A stretch of 17,279 nt of DNA, taken from assembly GCA_937925895.1 (NCBI GenBank), contig CALANC010000425.1:1-17279 (forward strand). The letters run 5' to 3'. Below, piece by piece: positions 1 through 9,000 of the stretch. Within the stretch, counting starts at the first letter, position 1, and each line of letters starts with the position of its first letter. Below the pieces are notes generated by a model that searched no databases, was not told where the DNA came from, and saw nothing but the letters and a program-made list of their open reading frames with translations. The position numbers and the translations under genes are program-made. The DNA is from an uncultured Desulfobacterales bacterium. Its GTDB lineage: Bacteria; Desulfobacterota; Desulfobacteria; Desulfobacterales; UBA11574.

Positions 1-341
1 TTGTTAAGACCAATCTTAACCCTTATGAACACGTTGAAATTTTAAAAACAGTCGGTGCAGTCCGATTGGTGGGCAATAAAGACGGCCCCATCCCTGTTCC
101 TATGGAAACCGTGGAATCTTTAAAGATTATGATTGGAGGGGGAGATGCTGTGTCGACCGGCACCCGTTTTAGAAAAGGGGATAGGGTTGTGGTCGTAAAC
201 GGTCTCTTTACCGGGGTGATCGGTACCTTTGTGCGATACGGGGGGATTGGGCGTGTTGTGGTTAATGTAGAAGCTCTTGGACAACATGCCTGGGTAGAGG
301 TGGATGAAGAAGATATTGAAATACTTCCTGATATCGGATGA
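1..341 (+). CDS. NusG/UpxY-type transcription antitermination factor, C-terminal part (5' truncated by window edge)
   Basis: The frame is open from base 3 with no start codon, so only the last 112 residues are visible. They begin inside the NusG N-terminal (NGN) domain: a segment reading VEILKTVGAVRLVGN followed by PIPVPMETVESLK is typical of UpxY/RfaH-like NusG paralogues. They end in a KOW domain (RFRKGDRVVVVNGLFTGVIG, then GRVVVNVEALGQHAWVEVDEEDIE). Family knowledge: such paralogues bind elongating RNA polymerase and suppress termination, often in polysaccharide operons. Which operon it serves here cannot be told, because the upstream side is outside the window. An internal GTG at 66 is not a credible start, since it would remove most of the NGN domain. 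A 187-nt gap separates it from the next gene, so it probably ends its own unit. I am confident of the NusG superfamily and less so of the UpxY subgroup. Confidence 0.75.
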   Translation, partial: VKTNLNPYEHVEILKTVGAVRLVGNKDGPIPVPMETVESLKIMIGGGDAVSTGTRFRKGDRVVVVNGLFTGVIGTFVRYGGIGRVVVNVEALGQHAWVEVDEEDIEILPDIG

Positions 342-528
342 TAACTGCTTGACTTACTGGAAAATTCAAATTAATAGAATTCAATAGCGTAGAAGATTCA
401 GGTGATGATTTTGTTAAAAGAAAAATTGTCGCTGGCGATCTCAGGGAATCCTTTCATGTCTGGTGGTCCCTATTCTTATTGGTAAGTTTTTTCCCAATAA
501 TCAAATGTTTTGTTTTAGGAGGGGATAT
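342..528. other. Intergenic spacer before the HU-like gene, with small inverted repeats and no convincing promoter
   Basis: This gene-free stretch contains a possible -35 hexamer TTGACT at 349-354. The best -10 (TAGAAT, 375-380) is 20 nt away, which is too far for a confident sigma-70 call. Two inverted repeats are visible: AGGGA (443-447) with TCCCT (467-471), and TTATTGG (476-482) with CCAATAA (494-500), the latter with an 11-nt loop. The second is not followed by a clean T-run, so it is not a standard terminator. The spacer probably carries the promoter of the HU-like/holB/metG unit, but its position is not settled. Confidence 0.4.
516..524 (+). promoter_or_regulatory. Ribosome binding site of the HU-like gene
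   Basis: TAGGAGGGG lies 4 nt before ATG 529. It is the only good Shine-Dalgarno in the region and decides the start in favour of 529 over the in-frame ATG at 463. Confidence 0.75.
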
Positions 529-804
529 ATGAACAAGATGGAGCTCATCTCCACTTTGAAAGCCGAGGCAAACATGTCAAAAGCCGAGGCGGCTCAGGTG
601 GTTGAAATATTTTTCGGTAATATGGCAGGCGCTATGGAAAGAGGAGAAAGGGTCGAAATCCGCGGTTTGTGTAGTTTTTTTGTAAAGAGCTATTCGAGCT
701 ATGCCGGGCGAAACCCCAAGACCGGGGAAAAGGTTGTTATAAAACCGAAAAAACTGCCATTTTTCAAATCCGGCAAAGAATTAAAAGAACGGGTGAATTG
801 TTAA
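529..804 (+). CDS. HU/IHF-family DNA-binding protein
   Basis: This encodes a 91-residue DNA-bending protein, the usual length for HU or IHF subunits. It shows the N-terminal helical dimerisation region (MNKMELISTL at 1-10, then MSKAEAAQVVEIFF). It then shows the beta-arm with the family signature GRNPKTGE at residues 60-67 followed by KPKKLPFFKSGKELK. Family members bind DNA as dimers and bend it in nucleoid organisation, replication and regulation. The start at 529 was chosen because a strong Shine-Dalgarno (TAGGAGGGG, 516-524) sits just upstream. An in-frame upstream ATG (463) would add 22 residues that resemble no HU N-terminus. One mild oddity is that the usual GFGSF turn reads GLCSF (46-50), placing a cysteine at the dimer saddle. 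It lies 4 nt before holB and is probably co-transcribed with it. I cannot separate an IHF-like subunit from homodimeric HU by reading. Confidence 0.9.
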   Translation: MNKMELISTLKAEANMSKAEAAQVVEIFFGNMAGAMERGERVEIRGLCSFFVKSYSSYAGRNPKTGEKVVIKPKKLPFFKSGKELKERVNC

Positions 805-808
805 GTTC

Positions 809-1882
809 GTGCCTGGCTTTGGATCAATACCCGACCTTGCCTCCATTTTGGGCCAAAAACAGCCGATACAGCTTTTAACAACGCTTCTCCGAAATGACAC
901 GGTACCTCACGCCCTTCTTTTTATCGGCGGTAAAGGAGTGGGGAAAAAGACGACAGCTATGGCTTTTGCCATGGCATGTAACTGCTTGGCCCATGATGAT
1001 AGGCATTTTGATGGCGGAAATAAAACCCGAACCGTAGATGATCATACGACCGAAGAACAGTTAACAGCAATCTCTTGTGGATGTTGTAACTCTTGCCGGA
1101 AAATCCAATCAGGGAATCATCCTGACATTATACACGTTGAACCTACTGGTAATGTCATCAAAATCAGTCAAATCCGGGATCTTTGCCACCTTCTTTCCAT
1201 AAAGCCTTTCGAGGCCAAGTTGCGCGTGGTAATAATTTCCGATGCCCAGGCCATGAATCCTTCGGCAAGCAATGCCCTTTTAAAGGTTTTGGAGGAACCT
1301 CCGGATCGAACCATTTTGATACTAACGACCATACAGATGTATGACCTTTTCCCCACGGTCGTGTCACGTTGTCAACTTTTCAGGTTTAGCCCGATTTCAA
1401 GAGAAACCCTTGAAACGTTGCTGGTGGAGAAACAAGGGGCAAATTCTGATGAGGCAGAAATAATCGCGACGATGGCCCATGGGAGTTTGGCCAAAGCGTT
1501 GAACATGATGGATCCAATGATAGGCGCAGATTGGATAACCCGGAGAATCTGGTTGGTTGATGAGATTGAATCGCTACCTTCAGAACCTGTTGGGTCACTT
1601 CTGGCCTTTGCTGCCGATCTAGCAAAAAAAAAGGTGCTTCTTGATGACTCCTTGGACGTGATTAAATCCTGGTTCAGAGATCTTGTGATATACAAATATT
1701 ACCCTGAAAAAATTCTCAATAAGGACTTGGTTGACAGGATACAACAGGCTTCAAAAAAGATGACCGTTGCTTCACTTCTTGAGAAAATTGATTTTATTCG
1801 CATGGCGCAAAAGGATATCCAGGACAATAGCAATTTGCGCCTCACTTTAGAGGTTTTAATATTACGGCTTGCGAGAGTTTAA
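809..1882 (+). CDS. holB: DNA polymerase III delta' subunit (clamp loader)
   Basis: This is a 357-residue AAA+ clamp-loader subunit; in the DnaX-delta-delta' complex, delta' helps open and load the beta clamp. The P-loop region reads GGKGVGKKT (40-48): the residue after the Walker A lysine is Lys instead of Thr/Ser, which fits delta', whose ATPase is usually inactive. A zinc module is present with C90-x2-C93-x2-C96 plus a Cys from ACNC (57 or 59). Between these halves lies an unusually long, acidic, low-conservation loop of about 30 residues (60-89). Further signatures are NPSASNALLKVLEEPP (150-165) and the SRC motif (S186-R187-C188) that supplies the arginine finger in clamp loaders. The start is GTG, 4 nt after the HU-like gene, with no good Shine-Dalgarno, so it probably depends on translational coupling. 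A RicT-like gene follows, an arrangement also known from Bacillus (holB-yaaT). Confidence 0.9.
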   Translation: MPGFGSIPDLASILGQKQPIQLLTTLLRNDTVPHALLFIGGKGVGKKTTAMAFAMACNCLAHDDRHFDGGNKTRTVDDHTTEEQLTAISCGCCNSCRKIQSGNHPDIIHVEPTGNVIKISQIRDLCHLLSIKPFEAKLRVVIISDAQAMNPSASNALLKVLEEPPDRTILILTTIQMYDLFPTVVSRCQLFRFSPISRETLETLLVEKQGANSDEAEIIATMAHGSLAKALNMMDPMIGADWITRRIWLVDEIESLPSEPVGSLLAFAADLAKKKVLLDDSLDVIKSWFRDLVIYKYYPEKILNKDLVDRIQQASKKMTVASLLEKIDFIRMAQKDIQDNSNLRLTLEVLILRLARV

Positions 1883-1903
1883 AACTCATCGTATAAACAC
1901 CAT

Positions 1904-2716
1904 ATGAGAAAAATAGTTGGAATAAGATTCAAGCCCGTGGGCAAGGTATATGATTTTGACTGTGGCGCGTTTGTGCTAAAGCAGGGAGATCATGTTGTCG
2001 TGGAGACAGAACAGGGATTCGGTTTGGGGACAGTCGTCGTTCCACCGTCAACCTATGACGGATCTTTTCCAGAAAGGTCAGGGAAACCGTTGAAAAAAGT
2101 GTTTCGCCTGGCAACTCAGGTGGACTTCAAACAAATTGAAAAAAATATGCAAACAGAAAAATCCGCCTATGCCTATTGCCTCGCGAGCATCAAGGAACTT
2201 GAACTAAAAATGAATCTGTTTTCAGTTGAGAGTTCCTTTGATGCCAGTAAGCTAACCTTCTTTTTTACCTCCGAAAACCGTGTTGATTTCAGGCAGCTTG
2301 TAAAGATGCTGGTTAAAAAACTTGGCGTCAGGATAGAGATGAGGCAGGTGGGAATTCGCAACCAGGCTAAAATGTGCGGCGGTGTTGGAAGGTGCGGACG
2401 CGAACTATGCTGTTCGACATTCATCGACAAATTCGGGCCGGTTTCGATACGAATGGCCAAAGAGCAAGGATTATCACTCAATCCTACAAAAATATCAGGT
2501 CAATGTGGACGGCTGATGTGCTGCCTTACCTTCGAATATGACATGTATCATACAATTAAAACGCATTTCCCAAAAATCGGAAAAACCATAAAAACCAAAG
2601 GCGGGAAGGGTAAGGTGATCCGTCATAATCCAATATGCAATCGCATAACTGTCCGTTTAGATGACGGCCAGGAAATAGAGATAGGATTAGATGAAATGAT
2701 CAAAGAAGATAATTAG
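1904..2716 (+). CDS. ricT: RicT-like PSP1-domain protein with cysteine motifs
   Basis: This 270-residue protein belongs to the PSP1/RicT (YaaT) family. The PSP1-type core spans roughly residues 60-150. It is followed by two cysteine clusters: MCGGVGRCGRELCC (157-170; C158, C164, C169, C170) and GQCGRLMCC (199-207; C201, C206, C207). Family knowledge: in Bacillus subtilis RicT works with RicA and RicF in a complex that carries iron-sulfur clusters and modulates RNase Y and RNA maturation. In Gram-negatives the partners are often absent and the role is less clear; no RicA or RicF gene is visible here. It sits between holB (21-nt gap) and metG (8-nt gap), matching the conserved holB-psp1 order of many bacteria. 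The start MRKIVGIRFKPVGK matches the family, although no clear Shine-Dalgarno precedes it. The family is firm; the molecular role here is inferred. Confidence 0.85.
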   Translation: MRKIVGIRFKPVGKVYDFDCGAFVLKQGDHVVVETEQGFGLGTVVVPPSTYDGSFPERSGKPLKKVFRLATQVDFKQIEKNMQTEKSAYAYCLASIKELELKMNLFSVESSFDASKLTFFFTSENRVDFRQLVKMLVKKLGVRIEMRQVGIRNQAKMCGGVGRCGRELCCSTFIDKFGPVSIRMAKEQGLSLNPTKISGQCGRLMCCLTFEYDMYHTIKTHFPKIGKTIKTKGGKGKVIRHNPICNRITVRLDDGQEIEIGLDEMIKEDN

Positions 2717-2724
2717 GAGATAAA

Positions 2725-4647
2725 ATGTCCCAACCCTTTTACATCACCACACCCATTTACTATGTGAATGACAGGCCGCACCTTGGTCATGCATATACGA
2801 CGATAGTGGCGGACGTTGCGAGCCGGTTTCACTCTATGCGACAAGTAGATACTTTCTTTCTCACAGGTACTGACGAACATGGAGACAAAGTCGTACGGGC
2901 TGCTAAAAATGAAAATCTGACCCCCAGAGTTTATGTAAATAAGATTAGCAGTCTTTTCAAGGCGTTGTGGCCGGAATTAAAAATAAAATACGATTATTTT
3001 ATTCGCACCACTGATGTAAACCATATTTCAGCGGTTGAGCATGTGATGAAAAAAATCTATGATTCCGGCGATATTTATTTCAGCGAGTACAAAGGACTCT
3101 ATTGCTTTGGATGCGAGCGTTTTTATACGGAGCGCGAGTTGGTCGACGGTAAATGCCCTGATCACGAAACAACACCTGAGCCGATCGAGGAATCCAACTA
3201 TTTTTTCAAGATGAGTCGCTATCAAAACTGGCTGATAGATCATATTAAGGGTCATCCTGATTTTATCACTCCCGAACGCTACAAAAATGAAGTTCTGTCT
3301 TTTCTAAAAGAACCCCTTGAGGACCTTTGCATATCTCGTCCAAAAAAGCGCCTCAAATGGGGGATAACGCTACCATTTGATAAGGATTATGTCATTTATG
3401 TGTGGTTTGATGCACTTTTAAATTACGTTTCAGCGTTGGGATACCCTGATGGAGAACTTTTTAAAACCTTCTGGTCGTCAGCGCTTCACGTTGTTGGCAA
3501 GGACATCCTGAAACCTCACGGTATTTACTGGCCGATCATGCTCCGTGCAGCGGGAATTCCGGTTTATAAACATTTAAAAGTTCACGGATACTGGAATGTT
3601 GATCAAAGCAAAATGTCCAAAAGCATTGGGAATGTTGTGGAACCACTTCAACTTAAAAGTATATACGGGTTGGATGCATTCCGATATTTTCTTATGCGCG
3701 AAATGACCTTTGGACTTGATTCCAATTTCGGAGAAGACGCCCTGGTGCAAAGAATTAATTCAGATTTGGCAAACGATCTTGGCAATCTATTCAGTAGAGT
3801 GCTGACAATGGCTCATAAGTATTTTTCCGGTATCGTTCCGAAAGTTGATATGAAGGTAGAGAATGAACTTCATCTGGGCCTTGAATCGGCGGCAATGACG
3901 ACCATTGTCGAATTTGAAAAAGACATGGAAATGTTCGCCTTCCACAAAGCACTTATGAAGATTTGGGATTTTATCGGTCAGTTGAACAAATACATTGATA
4001 TAACAGCACCATGGGAGCTAGCTAAGAAAAAATCGAGCAGAAGACAACTTGAAATTGTGATTTATAACCTCCTTGAAGGACTCAGAATTATATCCGGTCT
4101 CATCTATCCTGTAATGCCGGATAAAGCAAAGACCATGCAAGCTCATCTGGGTTTGGATGCCAATGGGCCGTTTTATAACCTGGACACCCTAAAAACTTGG
4201 AAAACGTTAAAACCCGGCACAACCTTGCCGAAGTCAATAACACTTTTCCCCAGGATCGATCCAAAGAAAGATAAGGTTTTACCTTCGGAAATAGATGCTT
4301 CATTGTCCATGGTACCCGCGATTAAACCCGAGATAACCATTGATGATCTCAGGGAGGTTGACTTGCGGGTCGGTACGGTTATACGTGCGGAGACGATTCC
4401 CCGGGCGAAAAAGCTTCTCAAACTTGAGGTCGATATCGGTGAAAAACGAACCATTGTTGCCGGCATCTCTGAAAGCTATAACCCCGATGATCTTGTGGGG
4501 AAACAAGTTGTTGTCGTTGCAAACTTAAAGGCCGCCAAATTGATGGGAATCCGGTCTAACGGGATGTTGCTGGCTGCGGTCGCTGATACCGAGTGCGCTG
4601 TTGCAACCTTTGATAAAAAAGTAAAAAAAGGAACGCCAATAGGTTAA
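2725..4647 (+). CDS. metG: Methionyl-tRNA synthetase with C-terminal tRNA-binding domain
   Basis: This 640-residue class I synthetase charges tRNA-Met in the cytoplasm. The Rossmann fold carries HLGH (19-22) and KMSKS (296-300). A single zinc knuckle is visible as C127-x2-C130 and C144-x2-H147, in the connective peptide. The anticodon-binding helical domain contains the ITAPWELAK segment around 426-434, whose Trp is the expected CAU-anticodon contact. The C-terminal EMAP/Trbp111-like domain (about 535-640; DLRVGTVIRAE and SNGMLLAA) gives dimerisation and general tRNA binding. Its Shine-Dalgarno (TAGGAG, 2714-2719) overlaps the stop of the preceding gene, indicating coupling. The stop is 2 nt before the next gene, which supports one transcript. 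Length and domain order are normal for long-form MetRS; there are no missing catalytic motifs. Confidence 0.97.
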   Translation: MSQPFYITTPIYYVNDRPHLGHAYTTIVADVASRFHSMRQVDTFFLTGTDEHGDKVVRAAKNENLTPRVYVNKISSLFKALWPELKIKYDYFIRTTDVNHISAVEHVMKKIYDSGDIYFSEYKGLYCFGCERFYTERELVDGKCPDHETTPEPIEESNYFFKMSRYQNWLIDHIKGHPDFITPERYKNEVLSFLKEPLEDLCISRPKKRLKWGITLPFDKDYVIYVWFDALLNYVSALGYPDGELFKTFWSSALHVVGKDILKPHGIYWPIMLRAAGIPVYKHLKVHGYWNVDQSKMSKSIGNVVEPLQLKSIYGLDAFRYFLMREMTFGLDSNFGEDALVQRINSDLANDLGNLFSRVLTMAHKYFSGIVPKVDMKVENELHLGLESAAMTTIVEFEKDMEMFAFHKALMKIWDFIGQLNKYIDITAPWELAKKKSSRRQLEIVIYNLLEGLRIISGLIYPVMPDKAKTMQAHLGLDANGPFYNLDTLKTWKTLKPGTTLPKSITLFPRIDPKKDKVLPSEIDASLSMVPAIKPEITIDDLREVDLRVGTVIRAETIPRAKKLLKLEVDIGEKRTIVAGISESYNPDDLVGKQVVVVANLKAAKLMGIRSNGMLLAAVADTECAVATFDKKVKKGTPIG

Positions 4648-4649
4648 TC

Positions 4650-6044
4650 ATGCCTGACCAACCTATTCGAAATCTCGCTTCCCCTTCGAAACCGAGCTGG
4701 AGGAAATATCAGGCCGGGCTAAAACGGCAAGCCGCTAAAAAAAGATCGGTTAAAATCATCCTTAAATTATCCGCATTGATTCTTATTATGCTTGTAGGTA
4801 TCAATGGCGTTCTTTTCTCTTTAGGCGAAAAATCACTTCACAAAAAAGTAACAGATGGATTGCTTACATCCAATGAAAAAAACGAGAATAATACCGGCGG
4901 GAAAAACTTAATCGGGAAAAAAGATGTTCGGACGCTACTTGAAAGTTATGCTTTTGCAAACCTTAAGCGCAAGAGCTTCGATTTTGTCTCAGAGAAACTC
5001 ACCTTTCGTGTCGACACCAGTATTGATATCGATTTTCAGAATTTCCTTTTGGGAAAAATAAAGCGCTCAAAATCTCGATTCATCGGCATCGTTGGCATGG
5101 ACCCTGAAACCGGTAGAATATTATCCATGGTAGGGTTTGACAAAAGAGATCTGTCAAACAATCCATGTGTCAACAACAGGTTTCCCGCGGCGAGTATCTT
5201 TAAAATCATCACCGCATCGGCGGTGGTTGAAGAGTATGGTTTTAATTCGGGGTCAATGCTGTCATACAACGGCCAAAAACATACGCTATATAAGTCCCAA
5301 CTTAAGGATCGGACCAACAAATACACCAACCGGATCACATTTAAGGACTCATTTGCTCAGTCTGTCAATCCGGTCTTTGGAAAACTCGGCTCTTTATTCC
5401 TCAGGAAGGCAAGCCTTGAAAAATATGCCTTGGCTTTTGGTTTCAATCGAGAGATAGATTTTGAGATTCAACTTGATCCCAGTCAGATCTATTTGTCTGA
5501 TGATCCTTATCAGTGGGCCGAGATCGCCAGCGGGTTTAACCGGGAAACCAAAATATCTCCGGTCCACGGGGCATTGATGGCCTCTGTCATCGTCAACCAT
5601 GGTGATTTGGTGGAGCCTACTATCGTCGAACAGATTATTGACGAGAAAGGAGATATCATCTACCGCAGTGAACCGATCACGATAAACCAGGCCATAACTC
5701 CGGAAACCTCAAGGGTTGTTAATACGTTAATGGGAAGTACGATTAAATCCGGTACGGGTAAAAAGGCTTTTAGAGGGTACAGAAAAGATCGGGTTCTGTC
5801 TAAACTTAATATCGGTGGAAAAACCGGCTCCATTAATAACAGTTCCGACGATACACGTTATGACTGGTTCGTGGGTTTTGCCGAAGAAAAAGAAGGGGCG
5901 AAAAAGATTTCCATATCTGTAGTCGTGGCTCATGAAAAATATATCGGAAAAAGAGCAAGTTATTATGCACGAATTGCCATGAAGCAATATTTCCGAAATT
6001 ATTTTGCCAAACACGGAGCCAAAGGGGATAAAGCAAAAAGCTGA
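4650..6044 (+). CDS. Single-pass penicillin-binding transpeptidase
   Basis: This 464-residue protein is a predicted inner-membrane D,D-transpeptidase cross-linking peptidoglycan in the periplasm. A short basic cytoplasmic tail (1-34) precedes one membrane segment (about 35-57, ILKLSALILIMLVGINGVLF), then a linker rich in Lys, Asn and Gly. The transpeptidase domain runs from about 140 to 450 and has all three active-site motifs: SIFK (S182-K185, with S182 the acylated serine), SVN (238-240) and KTG (391-393). There is no glycosyltransferase domain and not enough sequence for a class B dimerisation (PBP dimer) domain, so it is smaller than FtsI or PBP2. It starts 2 nt after metG with no clear Shine-Dalgarno, suggesting translational coupling. 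It is followed by a gene for an amino-sugar-forming enzyme family, which makes a cell-wall theme plausible. Whether it is the essential transpeptidase of this organism is unknown. A beta-lactam-sensing role is possible but not indicated. Confidence 0.85.
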   Translation: MPDQPIRNLASPSKPSWRKYQAGLKRQAAKKRSVKIILKLSALILIMLVGINGVLFSLGEKSLHKKVTDGLLTSNEKNENNTGGKNLIGKKDVRTLLESYAFANLKRKSFDFVSEKLTFRVDTSIDIDFQNFLLGKIKRSKSRFIGIVGMDPETGRILSMVGFDKRDLSNNPCVNNRFPAASIFKIITASAVVEEYGFNSGSMLSYNGQKHTLYKSQLKDRTNKYTNRITFKDSFAQSVNPVFGKLGSLFLRKASLEKYALAFGFNREIDFEIQLDPSQIYLSDDPYQWAEIASGFNRETKISPVHGALMASVIVNHGDLVEPTIVEQIIDEKGDIIYRSEPITINQAITPETSRVVNTLMGSTIKSGTGKKAFRGYRKDRVLSKLNIGGKTGSINNSSDDTRYDWFVGFAEEKEGAKKISISVVVAHEKYIGKRASYYARIAMKQYFRNYFAKHGAKGDKAKS

Positions 6045-6063
6045 TCAATTTGGAGCAAATTGA
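6045..6063 (+). repeat. Perfect 8-bp inverted repeat (hairpin) before the giant GlmS-like gene
   Basis: TCAATTTG (6045-6052), loop GAG (6053-6055), CAAATTGA (6056-6063): all eight pairs match. It begins on the base after the transpeptidase stop codon and ends 4 nt before the Shine-Dalgarno of the next gene (GAGGGAG, 6068-6074). It could be an RNA hairpin tuning translation or mRNA processing, or a dyad operator. There is no T-run, so it is not a terminator. Confidence 0.6.
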
Positions 6064-6078
6064 ACAAGAGGGAGCGGA

Positions 6079-9000
6079 ATGAAATATCGGTTAAAAAATC
6101 GAAGTCTTATTATACGTTTCAATGAATGGCTTGAAAAACCCGGGGATTTGATAAATTCGAAATTGTCGAAGTGGAGATTTTGGCTGTCTTCAATACCCCG
6201 CCTTTATTTTGGCAGACACTTGAGCTGCGTTCCAAACCGCTCCATCGTTTTCTTTCCCTGCCATAAAAACCTTCTTTGCTGCGGGATCACGGGAATTGTT
6301 TCCTATAAAAACAAGAAAAAAACCCTAGACACTATCGATGTTGAATCGTTGCGTGATATGGTCGAAACAATCGAAAAAAACCGTTTTAAAGACTGCAAGG
6401 AAGGCGATTTATGTTTGAAAGATTACTATCTGGGCGGAAATGAAATGGTTGAAGCTCTTTTTAGGTCCGTTCGCAAACTGAAATGTAAGGACCATTTTTA
6501 CAAGTTTTTCACGGGGAGAGAGGGGCAAGATACACTCGTATCCCTGTCGGATCGAATTTCTGCACTCATACAAAAAGAAGAAAAAATACTGGCCAGCCAA
6601 ATAGGGCACCTTGAGTCTGATAATGTCGATGCCGTTTCAAGACGTATCGATGACTTTAAAGACATTACCTGGTGTCTATCAACGGAGATCGTTGATAATA
6701 TTAATAAGGTAAAAGATCTATTGGGAGTCACTCATAAAACGCCGAGCCCTTCAACAGTAGCTATATTCAAAAAGATCAATGCCGTATTAAATAGTATCGA
6801 TCGTTTGGAGGTAAGGGGTCGGGATTCAGCAGGCATATCATTGTTGTTTACCCTTGATAAGAGTGAGTTCAAAAGATTTGAAAAAACCTTAGAAGCCAGG
6901 GGGTTTTCGAACCAGCTAAAAGAGCGATCAAACCAAGAGGTTTTGGTTAACCGGAGTATTAACCTTAAGGAGAAAAGCGATGCCAACGGTAAAACGTATA
7001 TATCAATAGCAATTACTTACAAAATTGCAGCTGAAATCGGCAGCCTTGGAGACAATATTCAGTTTTTACGAAAACAGATCAGAAAGGATGAGATTCTTAA
7101 GATACTAACGGCCTTTTCTCACCAATATCATACGGTTTCAGCACACACCCGGTGGGCTTCCGTCGGTGCCATCAGTGAGCCCAACTGCCATCCTGTCGAC
7201 AGTCAAAGTTTAGGGAGTAAGGTGTCAAAGAGTGGTATCATCCATGCTTGCCTTAACGGGGATATCGATAATTTCCAGAAACTGAAGAAAGAATATGAAA
7301 CAGCCGGTTGCCATATTCATCCGGACATAACTACCGACACCAAAATTATTCCTCTTCAAATCCAAAAATACGTCTCCAACGGTTTTGAGGTGGAAGAAGC
7401 TTTCCGTTTGGCAGTAAATGATTTTGATGGGTCACATGCCATATCGGTGCATACCGACCTGGCACCCGGAAAAATTTTTCTGGCTCAAAAAGGAAGTGGA
7501 CAGGCCCTCTTTATCGGTATTGCAGAAGATCACTATATACCCACTTCCGAAGTCTACGGATTGGTCGAAGAAACGCCCAGTTATATTAAGATGAACGGAG
7601 AAAAGGAGATTGAAGGAAAGGATGGCAAGGTAAAAGGGCAGATTTTCATCTTGGACCAGAATTCAGCCGGAGGAATCGACGGTATTCAGGCAATGTATTA
7701 CGACCGAACCCCGGTTGATCTTGATCGAGAAGCGATTCAATTTACGGAGATTACTTCAAGAGACATCGATCGCCAGGAATACAGCCACTATTTTTTCAAA
7801 GAAATATCGGAATCCCCACTTTCAATAGAAAAAACCCTTCAGAATAGGTGGAAAATTAAAGGTGACGACGTCCAGCATTACGTCATCAATTTGGATGAAA
7901 AGTCATTTCCTGAAACCTTGCAAAAGGCTATTTTGGAGAAAAAAATAAAGCGAATCTTTTTTGTGGGACAGGGGACCGCGGGCGTAGCCGCGTTGGCATG
8001 CGCGAACATTTTACATTATTATATAGGTGACCCGTTATTTCATATTAATGCCTTGAAAGCATCGGAGCTCAGCGGGTTTCAACTCAGTCATGACGACGAT
8101 TCAAAAAGCATGAAAGACGCTCTTGTGATTGCCATCAGCCAATCAGGCACAACAACAGATACAAATCGCACCGTAGACATGGTGAAAGAGCGGGGAGCCC
8201 ATACCATGGCCATTGTTAACCGCAGGGATTCGGATATAACGTTCAAGGTTGACGGTGTCCTGTATACCAGCAGTGGGAGAGACATCGAGATGTCAGTGGC
8301 TTCCACCAAAGCTTTTTATTCGCAGATAGTCGCCGGGGCTCTTCTTGGTCTTAATATTGCGAAATTGGTAGGCTGCAGAAATGATGCTTTTGTTACAGCA
8401 GAGCTAAAACAGCTCCTTGATCTGCCCAAACACATGAAAAAAATCCTTTCCACGGAACGTATTATCGAAAGGTCGGCCAAAAGACTCGCGGTGACAAAGA
8501 CATACTGGGCGGCGGTCGGAAGCGGACCCAATAAAGCTTCAGCCGACGAAATCAGGATCAAATTGAGTGAGCTATGCTATAAAACGATTTCATCCGACTT
8601 TGTTGAAGATAAGAAACATATAGATCTTTCGTCAGAACCACTTATCATTATTTGTGCGGCAGGAACCAGAAGTACCGTAATTGGCGATATTATAAAGGAT
8701 ACAGCCATATTTCAGGCACACAAGGCGACCCCTGTTGTCATAGCTGATGAGGGTGAAAACCGATTTGATCCATATGCAGCAGATGTATTTCATGTGCCGA
8801 CTGTCAGCGAACATCTATCCCCCATACTCAACACCCTTGTGGGACATATATGGGGATATCATGCGGCCCTTGCCATTAACGAAGGTTCAAGGTTCCTTTA
8901 CCGTTTTAGGGAAGAGATGTATAAGACAATAGAAGAAAATGCTGAGAAAGGCCTGGATGTTTACGAACTGGTCCTGGATAAATCTTTCAGAGAAAAGATA

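Noticed and set aside
476..500. Intrinsic terminator after the NusG-like gene
   Set aside because: The stem has only 7 A+T-rich pairs, an 11-nt loop and no immediate run of T residues, and it lies 135 nt past the stop codon.
463..528. 22-residue N-terminal extension of the HU-like protein
   Set aside because: The extension has no ribosome binding site and no HU similarity, and the strong Shine-Dalgarno at 516-524 supports the start at 529.
6045..6078. glmS ribozyme or GlcN6P-responsive leader before the GlmS-like gene
   Set aside because: Only 34 nt separate the genes, far too short for the glmS ribozyme core; only a simple hairpin is present.
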